Below are positions 27,501 through 35,567 of a DNA stretch of 64,000 bases, piece after piece. How positions within the stretch are numbered: the stretch's first letter is position 1; every line of letters begins with the position of its first letter. The stretch spans positions 260,241 to 324,240 of the forward strand of contig JAAFJY010000004.1 of the NCBI GenBank assembly GCA_013299105.1, read 5' to 3'. This DNA is from Chitinophagales bacterium. Its GTDB lineage: Bacteria; Bacteroidota; Bacteroidia; Chitinophagales; Saprospiraceae. The position numbers and the translations under genes were made by a program. The notes below the pieces were generated by a model that worked only from the letters and a program-made list of their open reading frames with translations, made no database searches and was not told where the DNA came from.

Positions 27501-27756
27501 CAACGCAACTTCTTCGCGTTGGTTAGTGGATGCTTCATATTTGAATATCCGCAGTGTAACGGCTTCATACAACCTGCCAAGGTCATTGATGAGCAAGTTG
27601 AAAATCGTCAATGCGCAGGTTTTTGCTGGTGCTGAAAACGTGGCCTTCTTCTCCAAGCGCGTGGGTATGAACAACCAGCAGAACTTCTCCGGGGTAACTT
27701 CCAACGCTTACCCACCCGCTCGCGTGATCTCTGGTGGTATTAACGTAACGTTTTAA
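24556..27756 (+). CDS. SusC/RagA-type TonB-linked outer-membrane transporter
   Basis: A 1066-residue TonB-dependent beta-barrel. After a signal peptide (MKNFRLLYAVFLLLLSYGLRAQ) comes a carboxypeptidase-regulatory-like domain (VRGTVKSSADGEALIGATILVKG, residues ~25-100). The plug has the SusC signature (LTGSVGTIKAEQI through SIRIRGFGSINATSEPLFVVDG), and the barrel ends GGINVTF with a terminal Phe. It would import an oligomer across the outer membrane together with the SusD lipoprotein encoded 11 bases downstream. No glycoside hydrolase, peptidase or sensor gene is in the same run, so the substrate is unknown. The ATG at 24556 follows a TTG at 24547 in the same frame; the ATG is favoured. Confidence 0.95.
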   Translation: MKNFRLLYAVFLLLLSYGLRAQITVRGTVKSSADGEALIGATILVKGTATGTSTDTDGSFSISVPDNKAVLQVSYTGFNSLDVPIGSQTSLDIKLEAAAALLDEFVTVAYGTVKKEALTGSVGTIKAEQIGKRPINNITAAIEGAIPGVITQTANGQPGSGLSIRIRGFGSINATSEPLFVVDGVPYIGGTSNINPDDVESISILKDASATALYGSRAANGVVIITTKKGKMGSSKHNVSVKVTQGVASRGLPEYERVDAFQYYPLMWEQYRNSLVYPISGPAISRDSASRVASGLTSRTSIGTLLAYNPFNVPARDLVSPSGQLNSNAQLIYADDLDWTKDLLRAGDRKDYNVNFNGGGDKFDYFLSVGYLEEDGYTLNTDFQRYSARLNVNIQPYKWLKNGLNIAGNHSVSNTARDGGSTNFVNPFFFSRNIGPIYPVFAHNMTTGEYLLDANGQRFWDLGNLGSSGLGIPNRPSGGFAGRHALAETTLNSQLFTRTVASLRNSTDLFFLKNFKFTNNVSVDFQYQNDNSFDNPVVGDGAPAGRSSRDAGSNIALILSQLLSYNKNFGQHGIDLLVGHESYNQRQTAVGGFKQGQSLSGNTELGNFTTINSSTSSLDLYTIESYLSRANYNYKGKYLLSGSFRRDGNSRFAPESRWGTFWSVGTGWNIDKEPFLSDVKWLDQLKLRSSYGVVGVADGIGFYAYQGLYNFNNNANEPGIVQSQTAFLNRDLTWENNEQFDVGVDFTLFKGRISGSVEYYSRVSRDLLFAVPQPLSSGALSVNQNTATMTNDGIEANLDVEFIRTRDFSFSTNFNISTVQNVITKMPETVPEFITGTKKYSVGFSIFDYWLRSYYGVDPSDGAALYKADNKRATSGLRFITNASGGIDTVTTLVANGKFEYNGSVIPKFYGSIQPSITFKGVTLTTLLTFQVGGLTYDGLYQSLMSVGGYGGAWHKDITGRWQNEGDISNIPRLDAGRSTDFNATSSRWLVDASYLNIRSVTASYNLPRSLMSKLKIVNAQVFAGAENVAFFSKRVGMNNQQNFSGVTSNAYPPARVISGGINVTF

Positions 27757-27767
27757 TTCACAGCGTC

Positions 27768-29252
27768 ATGAAAACAATGAAATATAACATTGTAGCCTTA
27801 TTGGCTCTATTTTTCCTGGCTGCTTGTAAGCCAGAATTTTTGGATACTTTTCCAACGACTTCAGTTCCTGCGACTGCGGCCTTGGCCAACACCCAAAACG
27901 CCTGGGCAGCCCTCAACGGCATCCACAGGGCCATGTACACCCAGTACGATGCCCAGGGCCAGGCAGGTGAAGGTACCAACAATCTCTTCCGCGATTACAT
28001 GGGCGAAGACATCGTTTTCCCACTGGCAGGCGGCAGCACCGCTTACGTGGGCTTTATGCGCTGGGATTCGCACCGCAATGTCAATGACGGTACCCTGCGC
28101 TACATGTACCGTTATTACTACCGCTTGATCTCCAACGCCAACGTGTTGATCAACAACATCGACAATGTACCTGGCCCGGAGGCTGATCGCAAGATCATCA
28201 AAGGCCAGGCTTTGGCTTACCGCGCTTGGTCTTATTTTCAACTGGTACAGCTTTGGGGCAAGCGTTATGACGCAAGTGCACGCCCAAATGCCCAATTGGG
28301 GGTACCTCTTTTGCTGGAAAACACCTTGGAAGGAAAGCCTCGTGCAACCGTTGAGGACATTTACACCCAGATCAACAAAGACCTGGACGATGCCATTGGC
28401 CTTTTGGCTGGTTACACCCGCGCTGGATCGGCTGCCAAGTCCAATATCAACGTTAATGTGGCCCAGGGCTTCAAGGCTCGGGTGGCATTGACCCAACAAA
28501 ACTGGGCTGCTGCTGCCACTGCTGCTGCTGCTGCCCGCACGGGTTTTGCACTGATGGACACCACGGCTTATGCTGCGGGTTTCAACGCCATCGGCAACGC
28601 AGAGTGGATGTGGGGCAACCGTCAGATCGACGACCACAACACCTTCTTCTTCTCGTACTTTGCCTACATCTCGGCCAATTTCAACTCTACGGTGTTGCGT
28701 ACCCAACCAAGGGCCATCAATGCCCAGTTGTGGGAAGCGATTCCAGCTACTGATGTACGCAAAAAGATGTGGGACAGAACGGGTGCCAACGTGCCCATTC
28801 CTCCTGGCGGTGCTCGCGTAGCTTACCAAAACCGCAAGTTCCTGTCGCAGAGCTCCAGTTCCAGCGTAGGTGACGTGCCGCTGATGCGCGCTGCGGAAAT
28901 GGTATTGATCGAAGCCGAAGCCAAAGCCCGTGCTGGTGACAACGCTGGTGCACAAGCCGCTTTGTTTACCCTGTTGCGCGCCCGTGACCGCCGTGCCGTT
29001 ACGCCTACCGAAACAGGCCAGGCCCTGATTGACCGCATCCTGTTCAACCGCCGCATCGAATTGTGGGCCGAAGGCTTCCGCTTCACCGACCTGAAGCGCC
29101 TAAACCTACCGCTCAACCGCAATGGCATCACCAACCACCTGACTGCCATCGTGGCCATCCGCGATATTCCGGTGGGCGACGCCCGCTGGGAGTGGCTTTT
29201 CCCACAGGATGAGCTGAATACGAATAAGCAGATTGTACAGAATCCGCTGTAA
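27768..29252 (+). CDS. SusD/RagB-type nutrient-binding outer-membrane lipoprotein
   Basis: A 494-residue lipoprotein with lipobox ending at C20 (LALFFLAAC). The TPR-rich SusD fold is seen in NAWAALNGIHRAMYTQYDAQ, IIKGQALAYRAWSYFQLVQLWGKRY and the C-terminal LIDRILFNRRIELWAEGFRFTDLKRL, which is the most typical SusD phrase. It caps the SusC partner and binds substrate at the cell surface. The gene starts 11 bases after the susC-type stop. A strong terminator follows at 29343-29392, so the two form one operon. Confidence 0.95.
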   Translation: MKTMKYNIVALLALFFLAACKPEFLDTFPTTSVPATAALANTQNAWAALNGIHRAMYTQYDAQGQAGEGTNNLFRDYMGEDIVFPLAGGSTAYVGFMRWDSHRNVNDGTLRYMYRYYYRLISNANVLINNIDNVPGPEADRKIIKGQALAYRAWSYFQLVQLWGKRYDASARPNAQLGVPLLLENTLEGKPRATVEDIYTQINKDLDDAIGLLAGYTRAGSAAKSNINVNVAQGFKARVALTQQNWAAAATAAAAARTGFALMDTTAYAAGFNAIGNAEWMWGNRQIDDHNTFFFSYFAYISANFNSTVLRTQPRAINAQLWEAIPATDVRKKMWDRTGANVPIPPGGARVAYQNRKFLSQSSSSSVGDVPLMRAAEMVLIEAEAKARAGDNAGAQAALFTLLRARDRRAVTPTETGQALIDRILFNRRIELWAEGFRFTDLKRLNLPLNRNGITNHLTAIVAIRDIPVGDARWEWLFPQDELNTNKQIVQNPL

Positions 29253-29342
29253 GAAGTGGAAAAGTGGAAATGTTGAAGGGTTGAAAAGAAGGCTTGGTGG
29301 CCAGTTTTAATTCTTTGGTGTTTCGATTTTTCAGTTTATCAG

Positions 29343-29392
29343 AAAAAGCCCCCGCAGGACTGAATTTTTCGGTTTTGCGGGGGCTTTTTTTT
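29343..29392 (+). terminator. Strong intrinsic terminator of the SusC/SusD operon
   Basis: The stem AGCCCCCGCA/TGCGGGGGCT has a loop of about 20 bases and is followed by eight Ts. An A-run on the left makes it potentially active in both directions. Confidence 0.88.
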
Positions 29393-29404
29393 GTTGTGCT
29401 GAGA

Positions 29405-29574
29405 TAAGTTCTCAATTCACTGAAAATCCGTTTATGCGTTACAAACGTGTGCAAGATGGTTCCGGTCAGAGACCGTGAACCAGTGTCCATTGAGCGTTGT
29501 GCTGGTGTCAGGTCTCCTGACCGACACCAGGCTTCTGCACGTTTGCAACGTGCTTGTAAGAACTCTTCTTTGTA
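29405..29574. repeat. Four-hairpin repeat element, copy 1
   Basis: Four short palindromes follow one another. They are ACGCGTT-like GCGTTACAAACGT, GGTTCCGGTC/GACCGTGAACC (29458-29481), CTGGTGTC..GACACCAG (29502-29530) and GCACGTTTGCAACGTGC (29537-29553). The block is framed by AAGTTCTCAAT and GTAAGAACTC. The reverse complement of the whole block is found at 35751-35900. Conserved stems with changes in the loops suggest the folded form matters, either in DNA or RNA. Confidence 0.75.
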
Positions 29575-29613
29575 AGCTCAACGCGGGAAAGGTATTTGCA
29601 CAAACACGGATAA

Positions 29614-29774
29614 GAGCATGTTTAAAATTTTTTGTTTGTCATAAAACGGCCCAATTTCGACTACTCTTCGTTAGGAAAATGCTCATTATGCGCTGCATAA
29701 CTCCGCTTTTCCTGCCTCGATTAGTCAAAATTTGACTCGTTTTCTGCCTAAACCTCCAATATTTAAACACGCTC
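29614..29774. mobile_element. 161-bp MITE-like element, copy 2
   Basis: Ends GAGCATGTTTAAAATTTT and AATATTTAAACACGCTC are flanked by a TAA duplication (29611-29613 and 29775-29777). The length is identical to copy 1 at 1464-1624, in opposite orientation. The interior is closely similar, including GAAAATGCTCATTATGCGC and TGCATAACTCCGCTTTT. No protein is encoded. Confidence 0.8.
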
Positions 29775-29845
29775 TAAGAACTTGCCAACAAAATAGTTAA
29801 CCCTCCAACGTTCAACATTCTGGCTCGGGTCATTCCAATCAAATC

Positions 29846-31666
29846 CTACTTCAAAGCCTTCACATCCAATACGAACTCTACCCGGCGGTTTTGTAATCGA
29901 CCTGCGGCGGTAGCATTGTCTGCAATCGGTTTGGTTTCGCCGAAGCCATCGTGTACCATGCGCTCGGTTGCCACTTTTTTGGCCAAAAGGTAATCCACGC
30001 AGGCTTTGGCCCGCTTTTTGGACAAAGTGAGGTTGAAATCGTCTTTTCCCTGGCTATCGGTATGACCAGCAATGCTGAGGAAATACTCAGGATAACGGCC
30101 CATTAACGCTACTACCTGGTCGAGGATTTTTTTGGATTCGGGCAAAAGGATGGCGCTGCCTGTCTTGAAACGCACCTGCTTTTGGGCTTTGAGTAGGATG
30201 GCTACATCCTCTTTTTTGATCTCAGGGCAACCGCGCATTTTTTCTACCCCGCCTACTTCCGGGCACGGGTCGTCGATGTCCACTACCCCATCTCCATCTT
30301 GGTCGGGGCAGCCGGCTTGTTCTGGTTTGCCTGGTAGAGTAGGGCAGCGGTCGTCGAGGTCCACCAGCGAATCTCCATCGGTATCGGGGCAACCTTTGTT
30401 GGCAAGGGTGCCTGCCAAATCCGGGCAGCGATCGTCCAAGTCGATCAAGCTGTCGCGATCGGTATCGGGGCAGCCATAAACATTAGTGGTATCCGCAATT
30501 TCCGGGCAGCGGTCTTTTTTATCAATGATGCCATCGCCATCGGTATCGGGTTCGGGGCAACCTTTGTACTCGGCGAGGCCCAATTTATCTGGACAAGCAT
30601 CTAAATGGTCAGGAATACTATCGAGGTCAGAATCGGGACAGCCTCCATAAGCAATAGGCCCTGCAAGGTCTGGGCAAGGGTCGGTGGCATCGGGAAAACA
30701 GTCGTTGTCTCGGTCGGGGCAGCCTTCAGTCTCTGGAAAACCATAATCTTTGGGGCATTTGTCAGCCGAATCCATGAATCCATCACCATCGGCATCTGGG
30801 CAGCCAGCTGTAGCAATGGTACCCTTCATCCCTAGGCAGGCATCTTCGGCGTCTTCTACCCCGTCTTCGTCTTCATCTGGGCAGCCCCAAGCTGATTGCA
30901 CGCCTTTCAAGCGAGGGCATTTGTCTATTTTATCCACGAAACCATCCCCGTCGCTATCGGATTGCCCTAAGCGAATCAACAGATTTGCACCGGCATTGAT
31001 CACCCAGTCATTGTTGTTGGGTTTTCCGCTGAGACTAACGCCATCCAGCATGTCACTGTTCAAGTAGCGCAAAGTACCCTCAAAAGCAAGTGAAGTTTTA
31101 CGGTTGAAATCAAAACGCAAGCCACCGCCAAAAGGAATATTGGGCAGTTGTGAGGCTTGGGTGGCCCGCTGGTCATCGTATACTTTTTGAGGTATTTCTT
31201 CCAAGGCTCGGTCAAAAAGCCGATAATCAGGTTTTGGGTCGAATTGCATCAAGCCATATCCAGCGAAGAAATAGGGAGTGGTGCGGGCTTTGTAGCGGTA
31301 TTTTACTTCTGGATAATGGCTTTTCCCGAAAGGATCCCAAACCAAACGTAAGTCGCCTCCATAATAGCGGGTGAGGAAAGCAAAATTGCGGTCACGGTGG
31401 CCACCGCTCACCGGAAAATTTTGATCATCGCCGCTGATTTGACCAGCAATGCCGGAAAATTTGAGAGAAAAAGAAGGCGTCAGGTAGCGACTTAACGATA
31501 AACCCATAGCAGGCTGGATTTCCGCTAGAATTGGATATTGCTTTGGATTCAGGTCTCCGAGGTATCCACTGGCTCCTCCAAAAAGACCCATTTCCCAACG
31601 CACCTGTGCGGCCAGGCAGATTGGCAAAAGCCAGGCCGCCAGCAAGGTGATTGTGTAGTTTCTCAT
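29846..31666 (-). CDS. OmpA-family outer-membrane protein with thrombospondin type 3 repeats
   Basis: A 606-residue protein. A signal peptide (ending CLAAQ) is followed by a ~220-residue beta-barrel-like N-terminal domain (FGGASGYLGDLNPKQYPILA onward, typical of Bacteroidota porin-like DUF6089-type barrels). Nine calcium-binding type 3 repeats of the DxDxDGxxDxxDxCP kind come next. The OmpA peptidoglycan-binding domain at the C-terminus shows FKTGSAILLPESKKIL, IAGHTDSQGKDDFNLTLSKKRA and NRRVEFVL. It anchors the outer membrane to the cell wall. It is monocistronic, convergent with the SusCD operon, from which it is separated by repeats. Confidence 0.92.
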   Translation of the reverse strand: MRNYTITLLAAWLLPICLAAQVRWEMGLFGGASGYLGDLNPKQYPILAEIQPAMGLSLSRYLTPSFSLKFSGIAGQISGDDQNFPVSGGHRDRNFAFLTRYYGGDLRLVWDPFGKSHYPEVKYRYKARTTPYFFAGYGLMQFDPKPDYRLFDRALEEIPQKVYDDQRATQASQLPNIPFGGGLRFDFNRKTSLAFEGTLRYLNSDMLDGVSLSGKPNNNDWVINAGANLLIRLGQSDSDGDGFVDKIDKCPRLKGVQSAWGCPDEDEDGVEDAEDACLGMKGTIATAGCPDADGDGFMDSADKCPKDYGFPETEGCPDRDNDCFPDATDPCPDLAGPIAYGGCPDSDLDSIPDHLDACPDKLGLAEYKGCPEPDTDGDGIIDKKDRCPEIADTTNVYGCPDTDRDSLIDLDDRCPDLAGTLANKGCPDTDGDSLVDLDDRCPTLPGKPEQAGCPDQDGDGVVDIDDPCPEVGGVEKMRGCPEIKKEDVAILLKAQKQVRFKTGSAILLPESKKILDQVVALMGRYPEYFLSIAGHTDSQGKDDFNLTLSKKRAKACVDYLLAKKVATERMVHDGFGETKPIADNATAAGRLQNRRVEFVLDVKALK

Positions 31667-31994
31667 TGCTAATGATTTCAGTGTGCGCTACTAGCTGTGG
31701 AAAAAAACGAAAGTTCATGGCTGAGGAGCGCATGTTCGTCATGAAAAAGTTCGCAAACCTGTGGATTCTGCCTGTAAATCAAGTACTTTGAAGGGAATAA
31801 TCAAAATATATTTTGTAACGCCGCTTTATTTTATTTCGTATGTCCTTTTGCTTTTAATTTTCTATTTGTTGAAAAAGACGGTTTTAGTTGTAAATATGTT
31901 GTAAAACTAAAATGTTGAAAAATTGAAGCTTGACAAAATCTTGAACTTCTAATGGCCTTTTTGAGTTTAGGCTCACAACAAATCACCCTTTTCT
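31667..31994. other. Divergent intergenic region
   Basis: This AT-rich region separates the OmpA gene and the SRPBCC gene. It contains a single TTGAAAAATTGAAGCTTGA repeat-like phrase at 31914-31932. No gene, RNA or strong hairpin was recognised. Promoters for both genes must lie here. Confidence 0.4.
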
Positions 31995-32459
31995 ATGCAA
32001 ATCAAACAAAAAGAGTGGCAACAGTTCATTCCCAAGCCGGTAGATGAGATCTGGGATTTTTTCTCACGCCCGGAGAATTTGAAAAAACTTACGCCCAAAA
32101 ACGTAGGCATTACCATGTTGAGTAATCTGGATGGCGTTGAAATGTATGCAGGGATGTTGATCCCTTATTACATCAGCCCAATCTTAGGGATTAAAATGAA
32201 ATGGACCACCGAAATCACCCATATTGAGCACCTGAAATACTTTGTGGATGTGCAGCAAGAAGGTCCTTATGCTTTTTGGCACCACCAACACCACTTCAAG
32301 TCACAAGATGGTGGCACCCTCATGCACGATGTCTTGCACTACAAAGTGCCCTATGGACCGATTGGCAGCCTGGCCGACCTGATTTTGGTGGACAAAATGG
32401 TGGATCAAATTTTTGCTTTTCGGAAGGAGGCGATTGAGGAATATTTTGGAAAGGGTTAA
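31995..32459 (+). CDS. SRPBCC-family ligand-binding protein
   Basis: A 154-residue soluble protein of the START/Bet v1-like (SRPBCC) superfamily. It begins IKQKEWQQFIPKPVDEIWDFFSRPENLKKLTPKNVG, the usual first strand and helices. It continues with MKWTTEITHIEHLKYFVDVQQEGPYAFWHHQHHF and the long C-terminal helix. Members bind hydrophobic ligands in a central cavity, and many bacterial ones are of unknown role. The downstream BNR-repeat gene begins 120 bases later on the same strand; a functional link is not evident. Confidence 0.85.
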   Translation: MQIKQKEWQQFIPKPVDEIWDFFSRPENLKKLTPKNVGITMLSNLDGVEMYAGMLIPYYISPILGIKMKWTTEITHIEHLKYFVDVQQEGPYAFWHHQHHFKSQDGGTLMHDVLHYKVPYGPIGSLADLILVDKMVDQIFAFRKEAIEEYFGKG

Positions 32460-32579
32460 GTTGAGCCTTAAATCGGTTACATGGCGATGCTTTTACACCA
32501 TTCATCTTCGATTTTGAGCAAGCGTTTTTCGCTTGCCGAACTTTATGTACCTTCACCCTTCAACCTATTAAGATTAGTC

Positions 32580-35447
32580 ATGAGATTAGTTTTTTTGACC
32601 TTGATCCTTGGCCTCAGTGGCCAGGTTTTTGCCCAAACACCGACACCCGCTGCGGCACGGGTAGGTAGTTTTCAACAAAGAAAAAAACTGGAGGCAGCTT
32701 CCCTGCTCGGTGGTTTAGCGTTTCGCAACATCGGCCCAAGTGTGCAAAGCGGCAGGGTGGTGGACCTGGACGTCCGCGAAGACGATCCAAGCCATTTCTA
32801 TGTTGCTTTTGCTTCTGGTGGTTTGTGGAAAACCGAAAACAACGGCACTTCTTTCAAGCCTTTGTTCGACAACGAAATGGTGATGACCATTGGTGATGTG
32901 GCCGTCAACTGGAAAACCAATACTATCTGGCTAGGTACTGGCGAAAACAACTCCAGCCGCTCTTCCTACGCCGGGGTGGGCATGTACAAAAGCAGCGACG
33001 GCGGCAAAACCTGGCAGCACCTGGGCTTGGACGAAAGTCACCACATCAGCCGCATCGTTTTGCACCCTACCGATCCCAATGTAGCCTGGGTAGCGGTTTT
33101 AGGCCACTTGTACAGCAACAACCCCGAACGTGGCGTTTACAAAACCACCGACGGCGGCAAAACCTGGAAGCAAACCCTTGCCGTATCCGACAAGGCTGGT
33201 GCTGCCGACCTAATGATCGATCCCGCTAACCCCAATGTGCTGTACGCCAGCATGTGGCACCGCGAGCGCAGCGCCTGGAATTTTGTGGAAGCTGGGGCCG
33301 CATCGGGCATTTACAAAAGTACCGACGGCGGGGTAAAATGGAGCAAAGTAAGCAACGCAGGCTTCCCGGAAGGGGAGGGGGTAGGTCGCATTGGCCTGGC
33401 CATCTGCAAAACTGGTGGGAAAACCGTGCTTTATGCCGCCCTGGACAACAATGGTGCCCGCCCAGCCAAAACCCCGGATGATCCCGAAGCATTGACCAAA
33501 AACCAACTGCGCAACATGAGCAAGGAGCAGTTTTTGGCCCTCAAAAAATACCAGATCAAAGACTACCTGCAAGGCAATGGCTTTCCCGAAGACTTGACGG
33601 TGGACAAGGTTTTGGACATGGTCAAAACCGACAAGATCAAGCCCCAAGTGCTTGTAGAATACACCGAGGATGCCAACTCCCTGCTGCTCAATGCCGAGGT
33701 CATTGGCCTGGAAGTGTACCGCTCGGACGATGAAGGCAAAAGCTGGAAACGTACCCACAGCGATTACCTCGATTTTGTGTACAATACTTATGGTTACTAC
33801 TTCGGCCAAGTGCGGGTATCACCTGGCGATGCCAACAAGGTTTTTGTGTATGGAGTACCCATTTTGCGCTCAGATGATGGGGGGAAAACCTTTAAATCAG
33901 TTGATGAAGACAATGTACACAGCGACCACCACGCCCTGTGGGTCAATGGCCGTAGGCCAGGGCACCTGATTTTGGGCAATGATGGTGGGGTGAATATTTC
34001 TTATGACGATGGCAAAACCTGGGTACACTGCAATACCCCTGCAGTGGGCCAATTTTACCACGTGATGCTCGACAATGCCACACCATATAATGTGTATGGC
34101 GGTTTGCAGGACAATGGTGTGTGGATGGGGCCCAGCACTTACCAGGCGGGTTATGGCTGGTACTCCAGGGGGCAATACCCTTACAAGTCGATCATGGGTG
34201 GCGATGGCATGCAAACGGCGGTTGATACCCGCGACAATGCAACGGTTTACACGGGATTCCAATTTGGCAATACTTTTCGCATCAATACCCGAACCCAGGA
34301 CCGCAAGTTCATCACGCCCAAGCACAAGTTTGGCGAGCGACCCTTGCGCTGGAATTGGCAGGCCCCGATCATGCTTTCTAGTCACAACCAAGACATCGTT
34401 TATTTCGCCTCCAACAAGTTTCACCGCTCCTTCAACAAAGGCGATAACTTTGAAGAAATCTCTGGCGACCTGACCCAAGGCGGCAAAAAAGGCGATGTGC
34501 CCTTTGGTACGATTGCTTGTATCCACGAGTCGCCTTTGAAATTTGGCCTCTTGTACGCGGGGTCAGATGATGGGCTTATTCATGTGACCCGCGACGGTGG
34601 GTTTACTTGGAAAAAAATCTCAGACAATTTGCCCCAAAACCTCTGGGTGGTAAGGGTACAAGCTTCCAAATACGCTGAAGGTCGAGTCTATGCTGCACTC
34701 AATGGCTATCGTTACGATGATTTCAAGGCTTACGTGTATGTTTCTGAAAATTACGGCGAAACCTGGAGTCCCATCGGCACTGACTTACCCTTGGAACCCG
34801 TCAACGTCATCAAAGAAGACCCTGCCAATGAAAACCTGTTGTACGTGGGTACTGATCATGGCTTGTACGTCACTTTTGACCGAGGCAAGAGCTTCCAATT
34901 GATGAATGCAGGCCTGCCAGCCACGCCAGTACATGACCTGATGGTACACCCACGCGACAAAGAATTGGTGGTGGCCACTCATGGGCGTTCGCTTTACGTG
35001 GCCCGCATGAAGGAGGCCCAACAGTTGAAAGGCGAGGTTTTGAGTGCGGTGCTCAAGTCATTTGAACCCGATGTGGTGCGCTGGTCGCCACGCTGGGGGA
35101 CCAATTTTGCCTCCTACATGGAGCCAAGTAAGGTGGAATGCAAATTGCCCGTTTTTGCGGGCAATTCGGGCAAGGTCAATATTACCATCAAGTCGGATGA
35201 GATGGTTCTCAAAACTTTTACCGCAGATGCGAAGAAAGGCTTGAACTACTTGACTTATGATTTGACCATAAACAGCGATCAAGCTGCTGCGATGGAGCAA
35301 AAACTCAACAAAACCCGCAAAGAAGATGAGAAACCCATCACGGTGAAAACTGCGAAAGATGGCAAATTGTACTTGCCCAGGGGCGATTACAAGGTCGTTT
35401 TCAGCAAAGATGGAAAAGATGTGGAGAGTAAGCTGAGTGTGAAGTGA
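32580..35447 (+). CDS. Large exported BNR/VPS10-type beta-propeller protein
   Basis: A 955-residue protein with a signal peptide (MRLVFLTLILGLSGQVFAQ). Many Asp-box/BNR repeats are visible as YKSSDGGKTWQHL, YKTTDGGKTWKQT, YRSDDEGKSWKRT, SYDDGKTWVHC, TRDGGFTWKKI and TFDRGKSFQLM. The overall order matches the sortilin/VPS10-like exo-protein group of Bacteroidota, often annotated as glycosyl hydrolase, although sialidase catalytic residues are not evident. The phrase LVVATHGRSLYVARM is typical. The C-terminal ~130 residues form an extra beta domain without a clear T9SS signal. It may be a secreted scaffold or binding protein; an enzymatic role is not supported. The ATG at 32580 is chosen because the signal peptide starts there. 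Confidence 0.88.
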   Translation: MRLVFLTLILGLSGQVFAQTPTPAAARVGSFQQRKKLEAASLLGGLAFRNIGPSVQSGRVVDLDVREDDPSHFYVAFASGGLWKTENNGTSFKPLFDNEMVMTIGDVAVNWKTNTIWLGTGENNSSRSSYAGVGMYKSSDGGKTWQHLGLDESHHISRIVLHPTDPNVAWVAVLGHLYSNNPERGVYKTTDGGKTWKQTLAVSDKAGAADLMIDPANPNVLYASMWHRERSAWNFVEAGAASGIYKSTDGGVKWSKVSNAGFPEGEGVGRIGLAICKTGGKTVLYAALDNNGARPAKTPDDPEALTKNQLRNMSKEQFLALKKYQIKDYLQGNGFPEDLTVDKVLDMVKTDKIKPQVLVEYTEDANSLLLNAEVIGLEVYRSDDEGKSWKRTHSDYLDFVYNTYGYYFGQVRVSPGDANKVFVYGVPILRSDDGGKTFKSVDEDNVHSDHHALWVNGRRPGHLILGNDGGVNISYDDGKTWVHCNTPAVGQFYHVMLDNATPYNVYGGLQDNGVWMGPSTYQAGYGWYSRGQYPYKSIMGGDGMQTAVDTRDNATVYTGFQFGNTFRINTRTQDRKFITPKHKFGERPLRWNWQAPIMLSSHNQDIVYFASNKFHRSFNKGDNFEEISGDLTQGGKKGDVPFGTIACIHESPLKFGLLYAGSDDGLIHVTRDGGFTWKKISDNLPQNLWVVRVQASKYAEGRVYAALNGYRYDDFKAYVYVSENYGETWSPIGTDLPLEPVNVIKEDPANENLLYVGTDHGLYVTFDRGKSFQLMNAGLPATPVHDLMVHPRDKELVVATHGRSLYVARMKEAQQLKGEVLSAVLKSFEPDVVRWSPRWGTNFASYMEPSKVECKLPVFAGNSGKVNITIKSDEMVLKTFTADAKKGLNYLTYDLTINSDQAAAMEQKLNKTRKEDEKPITVKTAKDGKLYLPRGDYKVVFSKDGKDVESKLSVK

Positions 35448-35484
35448 AATAATTAGTTTTCCTCAATACCCAAGTGGGAGATCA

Positions 35485-35536
35485 GTAATTCCCGCTTTAG
35501 CCATAATCCTCTGATTTTGTGTTTGTTAAAGCTGGA
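35485..35536. repeat. Short dispersed repeat shared with 21608-21665
   Basis: The shared succession is AATTCCCGCTTTAGCCATAA, then TGATTTTG and GTTAAAGCTGGAAA. No function is known. This lies in the 675-base gene-free stretch 35448-36122. Confidence 0.5.
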
Positions 35537-35567
35537 AATTTTGATTTTTGTCGCAAAATAAAAAGAA

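Noticed and set aside
27861..28955. 364-codon open frame antisense to the SusD-like gene
   Set aside because: It overlaps a certain gene fully, has no start context or family traits, and is explained by codon use on the plus strand.
29475..29735. 86-codon open frame behind the SusD-like gene
   Set aside because: It runs through the four-hairpin repeat and the MITE-like element and has no protein-like character.
32580..35447. BNR protein considered as a sialidase
   Set aside because: Asp-box repeats are present, but the Arg triad and the catalytic Tyr/Glu/Asp of sialidases cannot be recognised, and the overall order is that of VPS10-like exoproteins.
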